This document shows positions 1-7,095 of a stretch of DNA of 64,000 nt, in pieces. The position numbers were made by a program, and so were the translations under genes. The stretch spans positions 1 through 64,000 of the forward strand of contig NZ_WRPR01000126.1 in NCBI RefSeq assembly GCF_010367455.1. Direction: 5' to 3'. A model generated the notes under the pieces. That model did no database searches. It saw only the letters and a program-made list of their open reading frames with translations, and was not told the origin of the DNA. How positions within the stretch are numbered: position 1 is the first letter of the stretch; each line of letters starts with the position of its first letter. This DNA is from Candidatus Laterigemmans baculatus (GTDB lineage Bacteria; Planctomycetota; Planctomycetia; Pirellulales; Pirellulaceae).

Positions 1-92
1 CGGCGAGGCGCAACACCGTATTCATGAGTGCGGTGGGTGATTCGAGTGCGGTTCAGCAGCCGGGGAACATGTGGCGTCGGTGATTGCCATAA
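1..92 (-). other. Integron cassette 6, partial (runs off the left edge)
   Basis: Read leftwards, this cassette begins at the core GTTATGGC (complement of 86-93), the same core that begins cassettes 1, 3 and 4. It shares their first codons (MAITDA) and then diverges, so it has a different body. Only the first 92 bases are in the window and no complete gene can be judged. A short frame from the core ATG gives MAITDATCSPAAEPHSNHPP and stops at 22, within the window. Confidence 0.5.
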
Positions 93-177
93 CGGCACGG
101 ATTACGGGGCGGCGGCCCACATCGATAGACTCAAAAACACGGACACCCGCCGCTCCCGTACATCCGATGGTTCGCGG
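86..177 (-). repeat. attC-like site a (92 bp)
   Basis: The outer core boxes are GCCATAAC at 86-93 and GTTCGCGG at 170-177. Between them is an imperfect palindrome: GTACGGGAGCGGCGG on one arm pairs with the TTACGGGGCGGCGG region on the other. The length is identical to the four other sites. The right box GTTCGCGG is the exact complement of the left box of the next site (CCGCGAAC, 564-571), as expected for the two ends of one inserted cassette. Confidence 0.75.
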
Positions 178-570
178 ATTTTCTGTGCAGCCGGAAGTCG
201 GATGGTGCGACGAGTCAAGTCCACAAAGTGTAGCAGTGAGCCATGGCCGAGCCAATCTTCGAGCGCACCAGTTCTCAAGCGCACCTGGCGTTGGACAATC
301 CGTAGTAGCCGCGTGAACTGAGCCAATCGAATCATGAATTGGCGACCGGCGGTCATATGCGGAAATCCGCGACTCCGGGGCACAGTCAAATCGCGTGCAC
401 CTGTTGCGAGATCGAACTTACGGCAGAACGAAAGTCGTGGATCGAGCGCATCAAACCGATGGCGTCACCGAGCGGCGAGCATCAGTAATTCGAGCGCACC
501 ATTTTGTGACGTGAGCGGGAAAGAATTAAATCAGGGGCTGCGAGGGCGGCATGATGGGCGACTCCGCGAA
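93..570 (-). other. Integron cassette 5
   Basis: The cassette is bounded by the crossover points in the core boxes at 564-571 and 86-93, which flank attC b and attC a. Its terminal cores match each other (CCGCGAAC and GTTCGCGG), so the excised circle would restore a symmetric attC. It is about 478 bp long and its only candidate gene is the weak frame described at 102-356. Confidence 0.65.
102..356 (-). CDS. Possible cassette-borne small protein, unknown
   Basis: An 84-residue frame starts at ATG 356 (MTAGRQFMIRLAQFTRLL) and is rich in Arg and Leu. I do not recognise it. It reads through the whole of attC a before stopping, which is unusual because cassette genes normally stop before or inside the attC. 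There is no convincing ribosome binding site, and the start lies more than 200 bp inside the cassette although cassette genes normally begin near the core. It may be spurious, and the cassette may have no gene at all. Confidence 0.22.
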   Translation of the reverse strand: MTAGRQFMIRLAQFTRLLRIVQRQVRLRTGALEDWLGHGSLLHFVDLTRRTIRLPAAQKIREPSDVRERRVSVFLSLSMWAAAP

Positions 571-655
571 CGGTGGCGTTAACCCGGCGGCGGCCGAGTG
601 GATAGTCTTCAGTAAGTGCCCCATCCGCCGCTCGGGTTCGACGCGTTGTTATGGC
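564..655 (-). repeat. attC-like site b (92 bp)
   Basis: Core boxes are CCGCGAAC (564-571) and GTTATGGC (648-655). The interior is the same palindrome as sites c and e: the left arm contains AACCCGGCGGCGGCCGAG and the right arm CCGCCGCTCGGGTT. The loop is the GGATAGTCTTCAGTAAG segment. Confidence 0.8.
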
Positions 656-1104
656 TCCGCAGCAGTGCCCGGCGAGCCAGGACCGCAGATGTAGCACCGT
701 GGTAATCGAGTGTAACCGATCGACTCGGCGTCAGCATGCCTGAATCAGCCGGTTCTGTGGCATCAATTGTGAAAGCCGGAACTCACGTATCACTCTTCGG
801 GCCAAGCCCCGTGAACCAGGTTCAGTAATCATCAAACGCCAGACAGTCAACGACGGTGTCGCGTGAGCGAAGTGCTTCATAAACGTTGTCGGCCCCACGA
901 CTCTCCAATGCGATTGACCTTCACGCGCACCTGCTCCCCGATTGAACCCTCGGATCGCGATGACGTCAAATCCTCGAGCACGGAAGTTAGTGGCACCCCA
1001 AACGACAGTCGGAATCTAATGCGGGTGGCGGCTCACTGTGCATAGGGGCTGATTCGAGCGCACCACGGCAGGCAGAGAACGGATAGTGTCGGTGATTGCC
1101 ATAA
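571..1104 (-). other. Integron cassette 4 (copy of the repeated cassette)
   Basis: This 534-bp cassette lies between core boxes GTTATGGC-type (1098-1105, read leftwards) and GCCATAAC-type (648-655). It is nearly identical to cassette 3 and very similar to cassette 1. No frame longer than about 60 codons looks real. The recombination core supplies an ATG that opens a 28-codon frame (MAITDTIRSLPAVVRSNQPL...) ending at 1016. A second short frame, beginning at a GTG, reads VLEDLTSSRSEGSIGEQVRV and ends soon after. It could be a non-coding or regulatory cassette. Confidence 0.7.
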
Positions 1105-1189
1105 CGGACGCGTTAACCCGGCGGCGGCCGAGTGGATAGTCTTCAGTAAGTGCCCCATCCGCCGCTCGGGTTCGACGCGTTGTTATGGC
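1098..1189 (-). repeat. attC-like site c (92 bp)
   Basis: Core boxes GCCATAAC (1098-1105) and GTTATGGC (1182-1189) are perfect complements. Moving inwards, ACGCGT and AACCCG pair with ACGCG and CGGGTT, then CGGCGG with CCGCCG. A few unpaired bases lie along the stem, as in folded attC hairpins. This is the most symmetric of the five sites because both adjoining cassettes carry the same core. Confidence 0.85.
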
Positions 1190-1640
1190 TCCGCAGCAGT
1201 GCCCGGCGAGCCAGGACCGCAGATGTAGCACCGTGGTAATCGAGTGTAACCGATCGACTCGGCGTCAGCATGCCTGAATCAGCCGGTTCTGTGGCATCAA
1301 TCGTGAAAGCCGGAACTCACGTATCACTCTTTGGGCCAAGCCCCGCGAACCAGGCTCAGTGATCATCGAACGCCAGACAGTCAACGACGGTGTCGCGTGA
1401 GCGAAGAGCTTCATAAACGTTGTCGGCCCCACGACCCTTCAATGCGATTGAACTTCACGCGCACCTCTGCTCTCCGATTGAACCCTCGGATCGCGATGAC
1501 GTCAAATCCTCGAGCACGGAAGTTAGTGGCGCCCCAATCGACAGTCAGAATCTAATGCGGGTGGCGGTTCACTGTGCATAGGGGCTGATTCGAGCGCACC
1601 ACGGCAGGCAGAGAACGGATAGCGTCGGTGATTGCCATAA
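1105..1640 (-). other. Integron cassette 3 (copy of the repeated cassette)
   Basis: This 536-bp cassette, bounded by attC d and attC c, is nearly identical in sequence and order to cassette 4 next to it, so the pair is a tandem duplication. Like cassette 4 it opens with an ATG inside the core box and a 28-codon frame that ends near 1552. No longer gene can be supported. Confidence 0.7.
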
Positions 1641-1725
1641 CGGTGGAAATCACGTGGCGACCGCCGAGGAGTTAGATCCGCAGGGAAGAGCCCATCGGTC
1701 GCTCACGTGGATTTCATTGTTACGC
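1634..1725 (-). repeat. attC-like site d (92 bp)
   Basis: The core boxes are GCCATAAC (1634-1641) and GTTACGC (1719-1725). Inside them GAAATCACGTGGCGACCG pairs with CGGTCGCTCACGTGGATTTC, leaving an extra C and an extra T as bulges. The stem sequence differs from sites b, c and e while the length and box spacing are the same, so this is a different attC of the same architecture. Confidence 0.8.
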
Positions 1726-2141
1726 GAGAGACGCGACGATTCTGTCGATCCCGCAATCTCCCTCGCGACGACGGCCCACAGTGGATTCCTCGCTCTGGAA
1801 GGCTACCGCATTGCACCAGAAGCGAACCTCTCAACGACCGCGCACACCTCATGGGCTCCGAGATATGGTGACTCGGGACCGAAAAGGATCTCGCCGTTGT
1901 GCAGAGTGTCATCGAATACGGATATCTGTAAGTCATAGGTATCGTCGGGCAGTTCTCCGGAATTCGTAGAGACCGAGAAGATCAGATGCGGACAAGATGG
2001 TAGTCGCCACCCAAGTGCGTCCTGCTCGTCATCGATCGCACCGAGTTCTATACGTGAGTCGCCAAAGCGTGTGCGGAGTGCGGCTGCAAGCCTCCGGATG
2101 CTCGTGTTTCCAGGAGCGGTCATTAAAGTGCAATCGCGTAA
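1641..2141 (-). other. Integron cassette 2 (carries one gene)
   Basis: This 501-bp cassette runs from the core at 2135-2142 to the core at 1634-1641. Its two ends match (GTTACGC and GCGTAAC), and it differs from the repeated cassettes on both sides. It contains one good gene starting 13 bp inside the core, which is the normal layout of an integron cassette. Confidence 0.75.
1803..2123 (-). CDS. Cassette-borne hypothetical protein, 106 aa
   Basis: The start chosen is ATG 2123 (MTAPGNTSIRRLAAALRTRF), 13 bp after the core box GTTACGC; the longer frame upstream would run through attC e. The protein is acidic and looks folded, with alternating strand-like segments (HLIFSVST, YDLQISVF, GEILFG) after an N-terminal amphipathic helix. 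There is no signal peptide or membrane segment. It stops at 1803, about 78 bp before attC d. I do not recognise the family, which is common for integron cassette genes. Expression would need a promoter in the attI/intI region, read through cassette 1, or a promoter inside cassette 1. Confidence 0.7.
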   Translation of the reverse strand: MTAPGNTSIRRLAAALRTRFGDSRIELGAIDDEQDALGWRLPSCPHLIFSVSTNSGELPDDTYDLQISVFDDTLHNGEILFGPESPYLGAHEVCAVVERFASGAMR

Positions 2142-2226
2142 CGTCCGCGTTAACCCGGCGGCGGCCGAGTGGATAGGCTTCAGTAAGTGCCCCATCCGCC
2201 GCTCGGGTTCGACGCGTTGTTATGGC
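2135..2226 (-). repeat. attC-like site e (92 bp)
   Basis: The core boxes are CGCGTAAC (2135-2142) and GTTATGGC (2219-2226). The stem is the same as in sites b and c, with one or two changed bases (GGATAGGCTTC instead of GGATAGTCTTC). It is the attC nearest to the integrase. Confidence 0.82.
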
Positions 2227-2675
2227 TCCGCAGCAGTGCCCGGCGAGCCAGAACCGCAGATGTAGCACCGTGGTAATCGAGTGTAACCGATCGACTCGGC
2301 GTCAGCATGTCTGAATCAGCCGGTTCTCTTGCATCAATCGCGAAAGCCGGAACTCACGTATCACTCTTCGGGCCAAGCCCCGCGAACCAGGTTCAGTGAT
2401 CATCGAACGCCAGACAGTCAACGACGGTGTCGCATGAGCGAAGTGCTTCATAAACGTTGACGGCCCCGCGACTCTCCAATGCGAATGACCTTCACGCGCA
2501 CCTGCTCCCCGATTGAACCCTCGGATCGCGATGACGTCAAATCCTCGAGCATGGAAGTTAGTGGCGCCCCAATCGACAGTCAGAATCTAATGCGCGTGGC
2601 GGTTCACTGTGCATAGGGGCTGATTCGAGCGCACTACGGCAGGCAGAGAACGGATAGCGTCGGTGATTGCCATAA
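2142..2675 (-). other. Integron cassette 1 (first cassette, copy of the repeated cassette)
   Basis: This 534-bp cassette joins the attI at 2669-2676. It is a diverged copy of cassettes 3 and 4: it has scattered substitutions and small changes, for example CTCTTGC in place of CTGTGGC near 2325. A 28-codon frame begins at the core ATG (2673-2671). A 34-codon frame (MLEDLTSSRSEGSIGEQVRV...) lies in the middle. Neither has a convincing ribosome binding site. As first cassette it would sit closest to any array promoter. Confidence 0.7.
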
Positions 2676-2800
2676 CTTGTTTCTCACCGGGTGGTGCGGC
2701 GAGATGGGGTTTGGGGTGGGTGTTCTCGCCGGTTCGGCGGGTGGTGTTCCCGCTGGTTGGTGAGAACGGCTTGGTTCGTATTCTCGCCGGTTTCGGCGCT
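2669..2800 (-). promoter_or_regulatory. attI-like site with integrase-binding-type repeats
   Basis: Read leftwards, the junction is GAGAAACAAGTTATGGC, which resembles the class 1 attI core (AAACAAAGTTRGGC). The motif TTCTCRCCGG occurs at 2681-2690, 2723-2734 and 2781-2790, and an inverted copy (GGTGAGAAC) is at 2759-2767. Repeats of this kind next to the crossover point are where IntI proteins bind attI. The site lies between the first cassette and the divergent integrase gene, as in all integrons. The exact boundary on the integrase side is a guess. Confidence 0.7.
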
Positions 2801-2830
2801 CGGCGTCAATCAAGTTGGCTGGAATTGGTC

Positions 2831-2850
2831 TCTGCCGTAGTTTCGGCAGA
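2831..2850. promoter_or_regulatory. Inverted repeat upstream of the integrase
   Basis: TCTGCCG and CGGCAGA are perfect 7-bp arms around a 6-bp spacer. It lies 27 bp before a second dyad and about 110 bp before the leader ORF, so it could be an operator or part of attI. Confidence 0.4.
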
Positions 2851-2876
2851 TTTTGCTGTACTGGCCTTCATGTGCT

Positions 2877-2893
2877 GAACATCTGGCATGTTC
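2877..2893. promoter_or_regulatory. Inverted repeat GAACAT-N5-ATGTTC upstream of the integrase
   Basis: The arms GAACAT and ATGTTC are perfect. Integrase genes of integrons are often controlled by LexA, and GAAC/GTTC half-sites are LexA-like, but the nine-base gap between GAAC and GTTC is longer than in the LexA boxes I know. I call it a candidate operator only. Confidence 0.4.
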
Positions 2894-2959
2894 TTTGCCC
2901 CTCCGGTTGCGAGTGTGCGTCCCCCTGTTTCGGCTGGAGTGCGGCCTGAGGAGGTGCAC

Positions 2960-3124
2960 ATGCGATTCGCCATGGAGAGGGTGCGGACGGCTTTCCCGTT
3001 TGCGGCCGAGTTTGTCAGGAGCTTGCTACGTCAATTGAAGCGTCTCGGGGCGCGCTGGTACGGGCACGTGTGTGCCGCCATCGCACAGAGGACTCCCCGG
3101 ACGCTGCGACTCGGGAGACTGTGA
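2960..3124 (+). CDS. Short leader peptide coupled to the integrase, 54 aa
   Basis: ATG 2960 follows a strong Shine-Dalgarno sequence (GAGGAGGT at 2948-2955, five bases before the start). The 54-residue product (MRFAMERVRTAFPFAAEFVR...) is strongly basic. Its stop codon overlaps the integrase start as TGATG (3122-3126). The integrase ATG has no good ribosome binding site of its own, so translation is probably coupled. The peptide may be a translational leader without an independent function. It resembles no family I know. Confidence 0.5.
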   Translation: MRFAMERVRTAFPFAAEFVRSLLRQLKRLGARWYGHVCAAIAQRTPRTLRLGRL

Positions 3125-5121
3125 TGGCTGTTCTTGAGCGGTCGGCAAGGTCGGAGCGGGAGCTGAAGTGGGCGAGAATTTGGTTCTCGAATCTGGCTCG
3201 CTTTCATCAGCGAGTTCCGCGGGGCAATTGGAAGTTTACAGCGGATCATGTGATTGCCTTCCTGCGGTCACACCTGAGGAAGGGGACGCCTGCTTGGAAG
3301 CGATTGAGGATTGTTCAGGGGCTGATCAGTTATCGCTGGATGGTCCAAGAAGCAGCGGCAGGTGATCTGCTGCCGATACGGGCGAAACTTCGAGAGATCG
3401 CCGCCAAGGAGCAGCTCGCTGGTGCCGGTGTCGACTCGATCGAGGATGTGGTGGGGCGGATCGACCCGCAGGAGCCGGACATCCTTCGCGACTACCGGCG
3501 GACCTTGCGTCGGCTGGGGAAGAGTCATGAGACCGAGCGGGCTTATGTGCGGAAGTTGAAAGCTTTCATGAGCGCCCACGGACTGCGGTGTCGCAATGAT
3601 TTTCGCAAAGTTGGCGCTGCTGACGTCGAGGCGCACCTAACCGATCTTGCTGTGGATGGCAATGTTGCTCCGTCGACTCAAAATCAAGCGTTCTACGCCT
3701 TGCTCTTCCTTTTCGAGAACGTTTTGAAGCGCGACATGGGCCGCATCCAGGCGATCCGTGCCTCCAAGGGTAAGCAGATCCCAACGGTCATGAGCTGCAA
3801 TGAAGTCGAGCAGGTTCTCGCTCAGTTGAAAGGTGTGCCGCTGGTCATCGCCAAGCTTCTGTACGGCTGTGGGATGCGAATCAGCGAAGCCCTGCGGCTG
3901 AGGATCAAGGACATCGATTTTGACAACCAGTTGATCCAGATCCATCAGGCGAAAGGGGGTAAAAGCCGACTCGTTCCCTTGCCGCTCGAGCTGATTGAGC
4001 CGCTTCGCCGGCTGGTCAAGTCACGGCGGGTGCTGCACGAGCAAGATCTGGCCGATGGTGTCGCTTCGGTGTGGCTTCCGTATTCGCTAGCCAAGAAGTA
4101 TCCGTCGGCTGCTCGCGAGTTCCGTTGGCAGTTTCTGTTTGCCTCCGATCGGCTTTCCAAGGATCCGCGCACCCACGCTCTGCACCGCCACCACCTTCAC
4201 CGCGATACCTTTCCGAGCCATTTGCGGCGTGCGGTTGAGGCAGCCGGAATCACGAAGCACGTCTCCGCCCACACATTCCGCCATTCGTTTGCTACCCATC
4301 TGCTGCAACAGGGAGCGAACATCCGCACCATTCAGGAGTTGCTCGGGCATAGCGACGTGACGACGACGATGATCTACACGCACGTGGTCCACCGCAACGA
4401 CGTACGCGTTGTCAGCCCCCTCGACCGATTGATCTCCAGCCAACAGGAAAGCGAGTCGGGGAATCCTGACCAGCTGAAGCCGGACCCGCCACAGTGCGGC
4501 GTCCAGCTTGATCCAGTGTGCGAGGTCGAGACAACGCGCGAGCCCAAACGGGCGTATGTGCCAGAATCGGTCTGTACCCCCGCTCCGTGCTGCGAGTCCG
4601 AGTCGGCCAGCGAGCCTGTACTTGTCTGCGATCCCATGCCCGCGTATGTGTCCGAGCCAGTGCGTGATCCAGAGCTAGTGCGTGATCCAGAGCCGGCATG
4701 TGTGGCAGAGCCGACCTATGTGACTGATCCAGCCTCTGAACTCGACGCGGTGCAAGTTGCCCAGAGTGAGGACGCTGAAGTTGCGGTGGGTGTCGTGCAT
4801 GAATCTGATCCCAGCGACGACTCCGCGAGAATGTCCAGCTGCGGCGACCAGGAAACGGTTTCAAATGGAGGGCCGGCTCCGGCACCGGCGAACGGAGGCT
4901 GGTGGAACGGCGTCGTGGGAGCGATCGGAAAACTGCACTCGGCCCTGCCCTGCTCTCCCCAGGACGGCTGTACGGCGGGAGACGGCAACGCGACGAGTCG
5001 CTGCACCAGCACGGCTTCATCGCTGGGAAGGTTTTTCAGGAGAACGTATTCTCGGGCCAGCACTCGACGGAGTCTTCTGCAGCGGACGCCGGCGACGAGC
5101 TTAGGCTGCCGAGCAGGCTGA
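3124..5121 (+). CDS. intI: Integron integrase IntI, extended form (665 aa)
   Basis: This is a site-specific tyrosine recombinase that would move cassettes between attC and attI. The core spans about residues 122-440: an N-terminal DNA-binding domain, then catalytic Arg in GCGMRISE (about 252), the HTFRHSF box (about 383-389) and the nucleophile Tyr in MIYTHV (about 418). The insertion between the two catalytic halves (ALAKKYPS-like stretch, then WQFLFASDRLSKDPRT and HRHHLHRDT) is the patch found only in integron integrases. The family is usually 320-340 residues. Here about 120 residues precede the core and resemble a second SAM-like core-binding domain. About 225 residues follow it, with a Pro/Glu/Asp-rich stretch of EP and DP repeats (about 500-540). 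ATG 3124 is chosen because it overlaps the leader stop; an earlier start at 3070 is possible. The last 86 bp overlap a convergent gene. Confidence 0.9.
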   Translation: MAVLERSARSERELKWARIWFSNLARFHQRVPRGNWKFTADHVIAFLRSHLRKGTPAWKRLRIVQGLISYRWMVQEAAAGDLLPIRAKLREIAAKEQLAGAGVDSIEDVVGRIDPQEPDILRDYRRTLRRLGKSHETERAYVRKLKAFMSAHGLRCRNDFRKVGAADVEAHLTDLAVDGNVAPSTQNQAFYALLFLFENVLKRDMGRIQAIRASKGKQIPTVMSCNEVEQVLAQLKGVPLVIAKLLYGCGMRISEALRLRIKDIDFDNQLIQIHQAKGGKSRLVPLPLELIEPLRRLVKSRRVLHEQDLADGVASVWLPYSLAKKYPSAAREFRWQFLFASDRLSKDPRTHALHRHHLHRDTFPSHLRRAVEAAGITKHVSAHTFRHSFATHLLQQGANIRTIQELLGHSDVTTTMIYTHVVHRNDVRVVSPLDRLISSQQESESGNPDQLKPDPPQCGVQLDPVCEVETTREPKRAYVPESVCTPAPCCESESASEPVLVCDPMPAYVSEPVRDPELVRDPEPACVAEPTYVTDPASELDAVQVAQSEDAEVAVGVVHESDPSDDSARMSSCGDQETVSNGGPAPAPANGGWWNGVVGAIGKLHSALPCSPQDGCTAGDGNATSRCTSTASSLGRFFRRTYSRASTRRSLLQRTPATSLGCRAG

Positions 5122-5752
5122 CACGGTCTTCGCGCGAGGCACGCCAGCTGGCGACATACTCTTCGGACGTTGGTTCGATTTCCCATGGCCATGGTTCGAT
5201 CCATCCGTCGAGATCGAGTTCTTTGTTCCAGACATCGACCTGGGGCTCGCCCAGCTGTTCCGGCTCAAGGTCCTCGAGGAACCCCGCCTCGGCGGCCAGG
5301 CGAAACAAAACCGGGTGCTGCTGCCTCAGTAGCTTCCAGCGTCTTCGCTTTCGCGGACGGACCTGAGCGATCTGCCGTACGAGGGAGGCGAGTACAGCGA
5401 CGTCTTCGGGGGCCTCCGCTTCGAGCTGTTCCAACCGTCGGAGGTTCTTTGCGGAGACGTTGGACGGGTCGAGAAAACCGAGGATCTCATCGGTCAGGAA
5501 AATCCGCGCTTGTTCCTCTCGTGGTCGCTGACGACACCGGCGGCACACGACAGCGCGTTCACCTCGGGCGCCAAACTGCTCGTGAGGACGGGAGTGGCCA
5601 CAGATTGCGCAGAATCGGCCCAATCGCCTAGCCTCAAGCGGATGACACAATTTATGGAGCTGGACTTCGTTCCCATGGGTGACGCGTGAGTTGTCCCCGG
5701 CTGGTCGTAGGTAGCCCCCCGACAGCATAGCGGACACGGGGACGCCGGTCAC
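5036..5752 (-). CDS. Zinc-ribbon protein of unknown function, up to 238 aa
   Basis: A zinc-binding motif is visible near residues 48-75: CAIC, 19-20 residues, then CRRC. A charged helical middle (FLDPSNVSAKNLRRLEQLEA) and an acidic, Trp-rich segment (GWIEPWPWEIEPTSEEY) follow. No catalytic motif is seen, and it is probably nucleic-acid or protein binding. The start is uncertain: ATG 5752 or ATG 5728. The gene converges on intI and overlaps its 3' end by 86 bp. One of the two ends may therefore be non-essential, most likely the integrase tail. I do not recognise the family. Confidence 0.6.
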   Translation of the reverse strand: MTGVPVSAMLSGGYLRPAGDNSRVTHGNEVQLHKLCHPLEARRLGRFCAICGHSRPHEQFGARGERAVVCRRCRQRPREEQARIFLTDEILGFLDPSNVSAKNLRRLEQLEAEAPEDVAVLASLVRQIAQVRPRKRRRWKLLRQQHPVLFRLAAEAGFLEDLEPEQLGEPQVDVWNKELDLDGWIEPWPWEIEPTSEEYVASWRASREDRVSLLGSLSSSPASAAEDSVECWPENTFS

Positions 5753-6371
5753 GCTCTGCGAGTGGCTGCGTCGCTCACGTCCTGCCGCGGCTCGCCGCGG
5801 TTCCCCGAGGGGGCGCAGCGACGCCGGCGATTCCGGGTCTCCCGGGGAGAGGGAGCCGTGCGGCGGAAGGGACGGGGGACGCGGGATCCGTGTTTCGGAA
5901 CCAGCTCACCCTCCTCCAGGACCGCGGTCTGACTCGTTCCGGGCCGGCGGAAATATAGAGATTTTCCAGCATGAGGGGGGGCTTTGAGAAAGCGCTTATA
6001 GTTAGCGCTTTGGAGTATCCACTCAGATTGTCCGCTCGAGATCCAAAGGGTACGGATCTGAACCGTTTGGGCCCCCGGCAGATTTGAGCTCTGGCTTCAG
6101 GTCTTCCGGGTAGCTCGTAAGCGTCCGTCTCACGACGATTCTCTCGCAGCGAAGCTACAGCCCGACCAGCGGCAGATGCTCGCTCCTCGGAGACTGACGA
6201 ACAGCGGCAGATGCTCGCTTGTGGGCTAAATTTCGAGCCTTTTTGCTCCATATAGACGTGATGTACCCGAGGCTAGGTTCTCTGGCTCGGGATTCACCCT
6301 GTTCCGCGGCTGAATCGTGCGTTTTGAAGCACGTGAAGCCGCGGATGTGTCTATCTCTTGGAGCTTTGCAT
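5753..6371. other. Intergenic stretch with a dyad and a direct repeat
   Basis: No gene can be supported here; the long minus-strand frame is Arg/Ser-rich and looks like a shadow. Two structures stand out. The dyad AAAGCGCT-N7-AGCGCTTT lies at 5989-6011. The 18-bp direct repeat CAGCGGCAGATGCTCGCT occurs at 6167-6184 and 6202-6219, 35 bp apart. Both lie upstream of the 6372 operon and could be regulatory, or the repeat could be a recombination footprint. Confidence 0.5.
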
Positions 6372-6740
6372 ATGTCCCACGTGGTTCGAATTCGGACGGA
6401 GGTGCGGGATGTGGGGGCGCTGCGGCTAGCTGCCGCGCGACTGTCGCTTCCCAGCCCTCAGTATGGAAAGGTGCGACTGTTTAGCGCCGAGCAGACGGGT
6501 TGGTCGGTGCCACTGACCAATTGGCGATACCCGGTCGTCTTTGATACCGGCAGCGGCGAAGCCCACTTCGATAACTACCAGGGCCGCTGGGGAGAGCAAC
6601 GGTATCTCGATCAGCTGCTGCAGGCTTATGCCGTCGAGAAGGCGAAGATCGAAGCACGGAAGCAGGGGCACAGCGTCCGTGAACAGGCGCTGGCCGATGG
6701 CAGCATCAAACTCACCGTCCAGGTTGGAGGTGCTGCATGA
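6372..6740 (+). CDS. DUF1257 (Ycf35-like) protein, 122 aa
   Basis: The start MSHVVRIRTEVRDVGALRLA and the core WRYPVVFDTGSGEAHFDNY followed by GRWG are the DUF1257 signature. The ending SVREQALADGSIKLTVQV also fits. The length matches the family (about 120-130). ATG 6372 is used because it begins the conserved region; GGAG lies about 10 bp upstream. The stop overlaps the next ATG (ATGA at 6737), so the two are co-translated. The family's biochemical role is unknown to me. In cyanobacteria and plastids it is Ycf35, and elsewhere it travels with DUF2997 and a Ycf46-like AAA protein, exactly as here. Confidence 0.85.
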   Translation: MSHVVRIRTEVRDVGALRLAAARLSLPSPQYGKVRLFSAEQTGWSVPLTNWRYPVVFDTGSGEAHFDNYQGRWGEQRYLDQLLQAYAVEKAKIEARKQGHSVREQALADGSIKLTVQVGGAA

Positions 6741-6928
6741 AGACGATCGAAATCATCGTCGCGCCCGACGGCTCGTCACGCCTGGAAACCAAGGGCTTTA
6801 GCGGCAGCGAGTGCCGCGAGGCGAGCCGACTGCTCGAACAGGCGATCGGGGCCAAAGAGTCCGATACGCCGACCGCCGAGATGCACCAGGCGGCATCCCA
6901 GGCGAATCAGCAGCACCATCGGCAGTAG
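6737..6928 (+). CDS. DUF2997 small protein, 63 aa
   Basis: The sequence begins MKTIEIIVAPDGSSRLETKG and continues FSGSECREASRLLEQAIG, the usual DUF2997 pattern: a short two-stranded start, then a helix with a conserved Cys. It overlaps the DUF1257 gene by four bases. The C-terminal 20 residues are Gln/His-rich and poorly conserved in character. Function unknown; it probably works with the DUF1257 and AAA proteins. Confidence 0.8.
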   Translation: MKTIEIIVAPDGSSRLETKGFSGSECREASRLLEQAIGAKESDTPTAEMHQAASQANQQHHRQ

Positions 6929-7095
6929 GTGCTGAAGCGCAGAGCCGGTCGCTATCGGCTCGCGATTCTTCGCTCTGCGGCCACTTCTCTCTGGCCGCTG
7001 CCTGCTTCCGAGGGGGCGCTTTCCCGGCGGCGTGCATGCGCTCTCGCTGCGCCCGCTTGTCTTGTTCTCGAACCATTTTTCTATGGAGATTCTCT

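Noticed and set aside
1-2680. Regularly spaced repeats that might be a CRISPR array
   Set aside because: Repeats are 92 bp palindromes about 500 bp apart with matching outer boxes, which fits attC sites and cassettes rather than CRISPR repeats of 25-40 bp.
4412-5204. Long minus-strand frames antisense to the integrase tail
   Set aside because: They overlap each other and the integrase tail, are Arg/Pro/Ser-rich with no fold character, and have no binding site.
5775-6251. 158-codon minus-strand frame in the intergenic stretch
   Set aside because: Composition is Arg/Ser/Pro-rich, without recognisable domain or good start, so I treat the region as non-coding.
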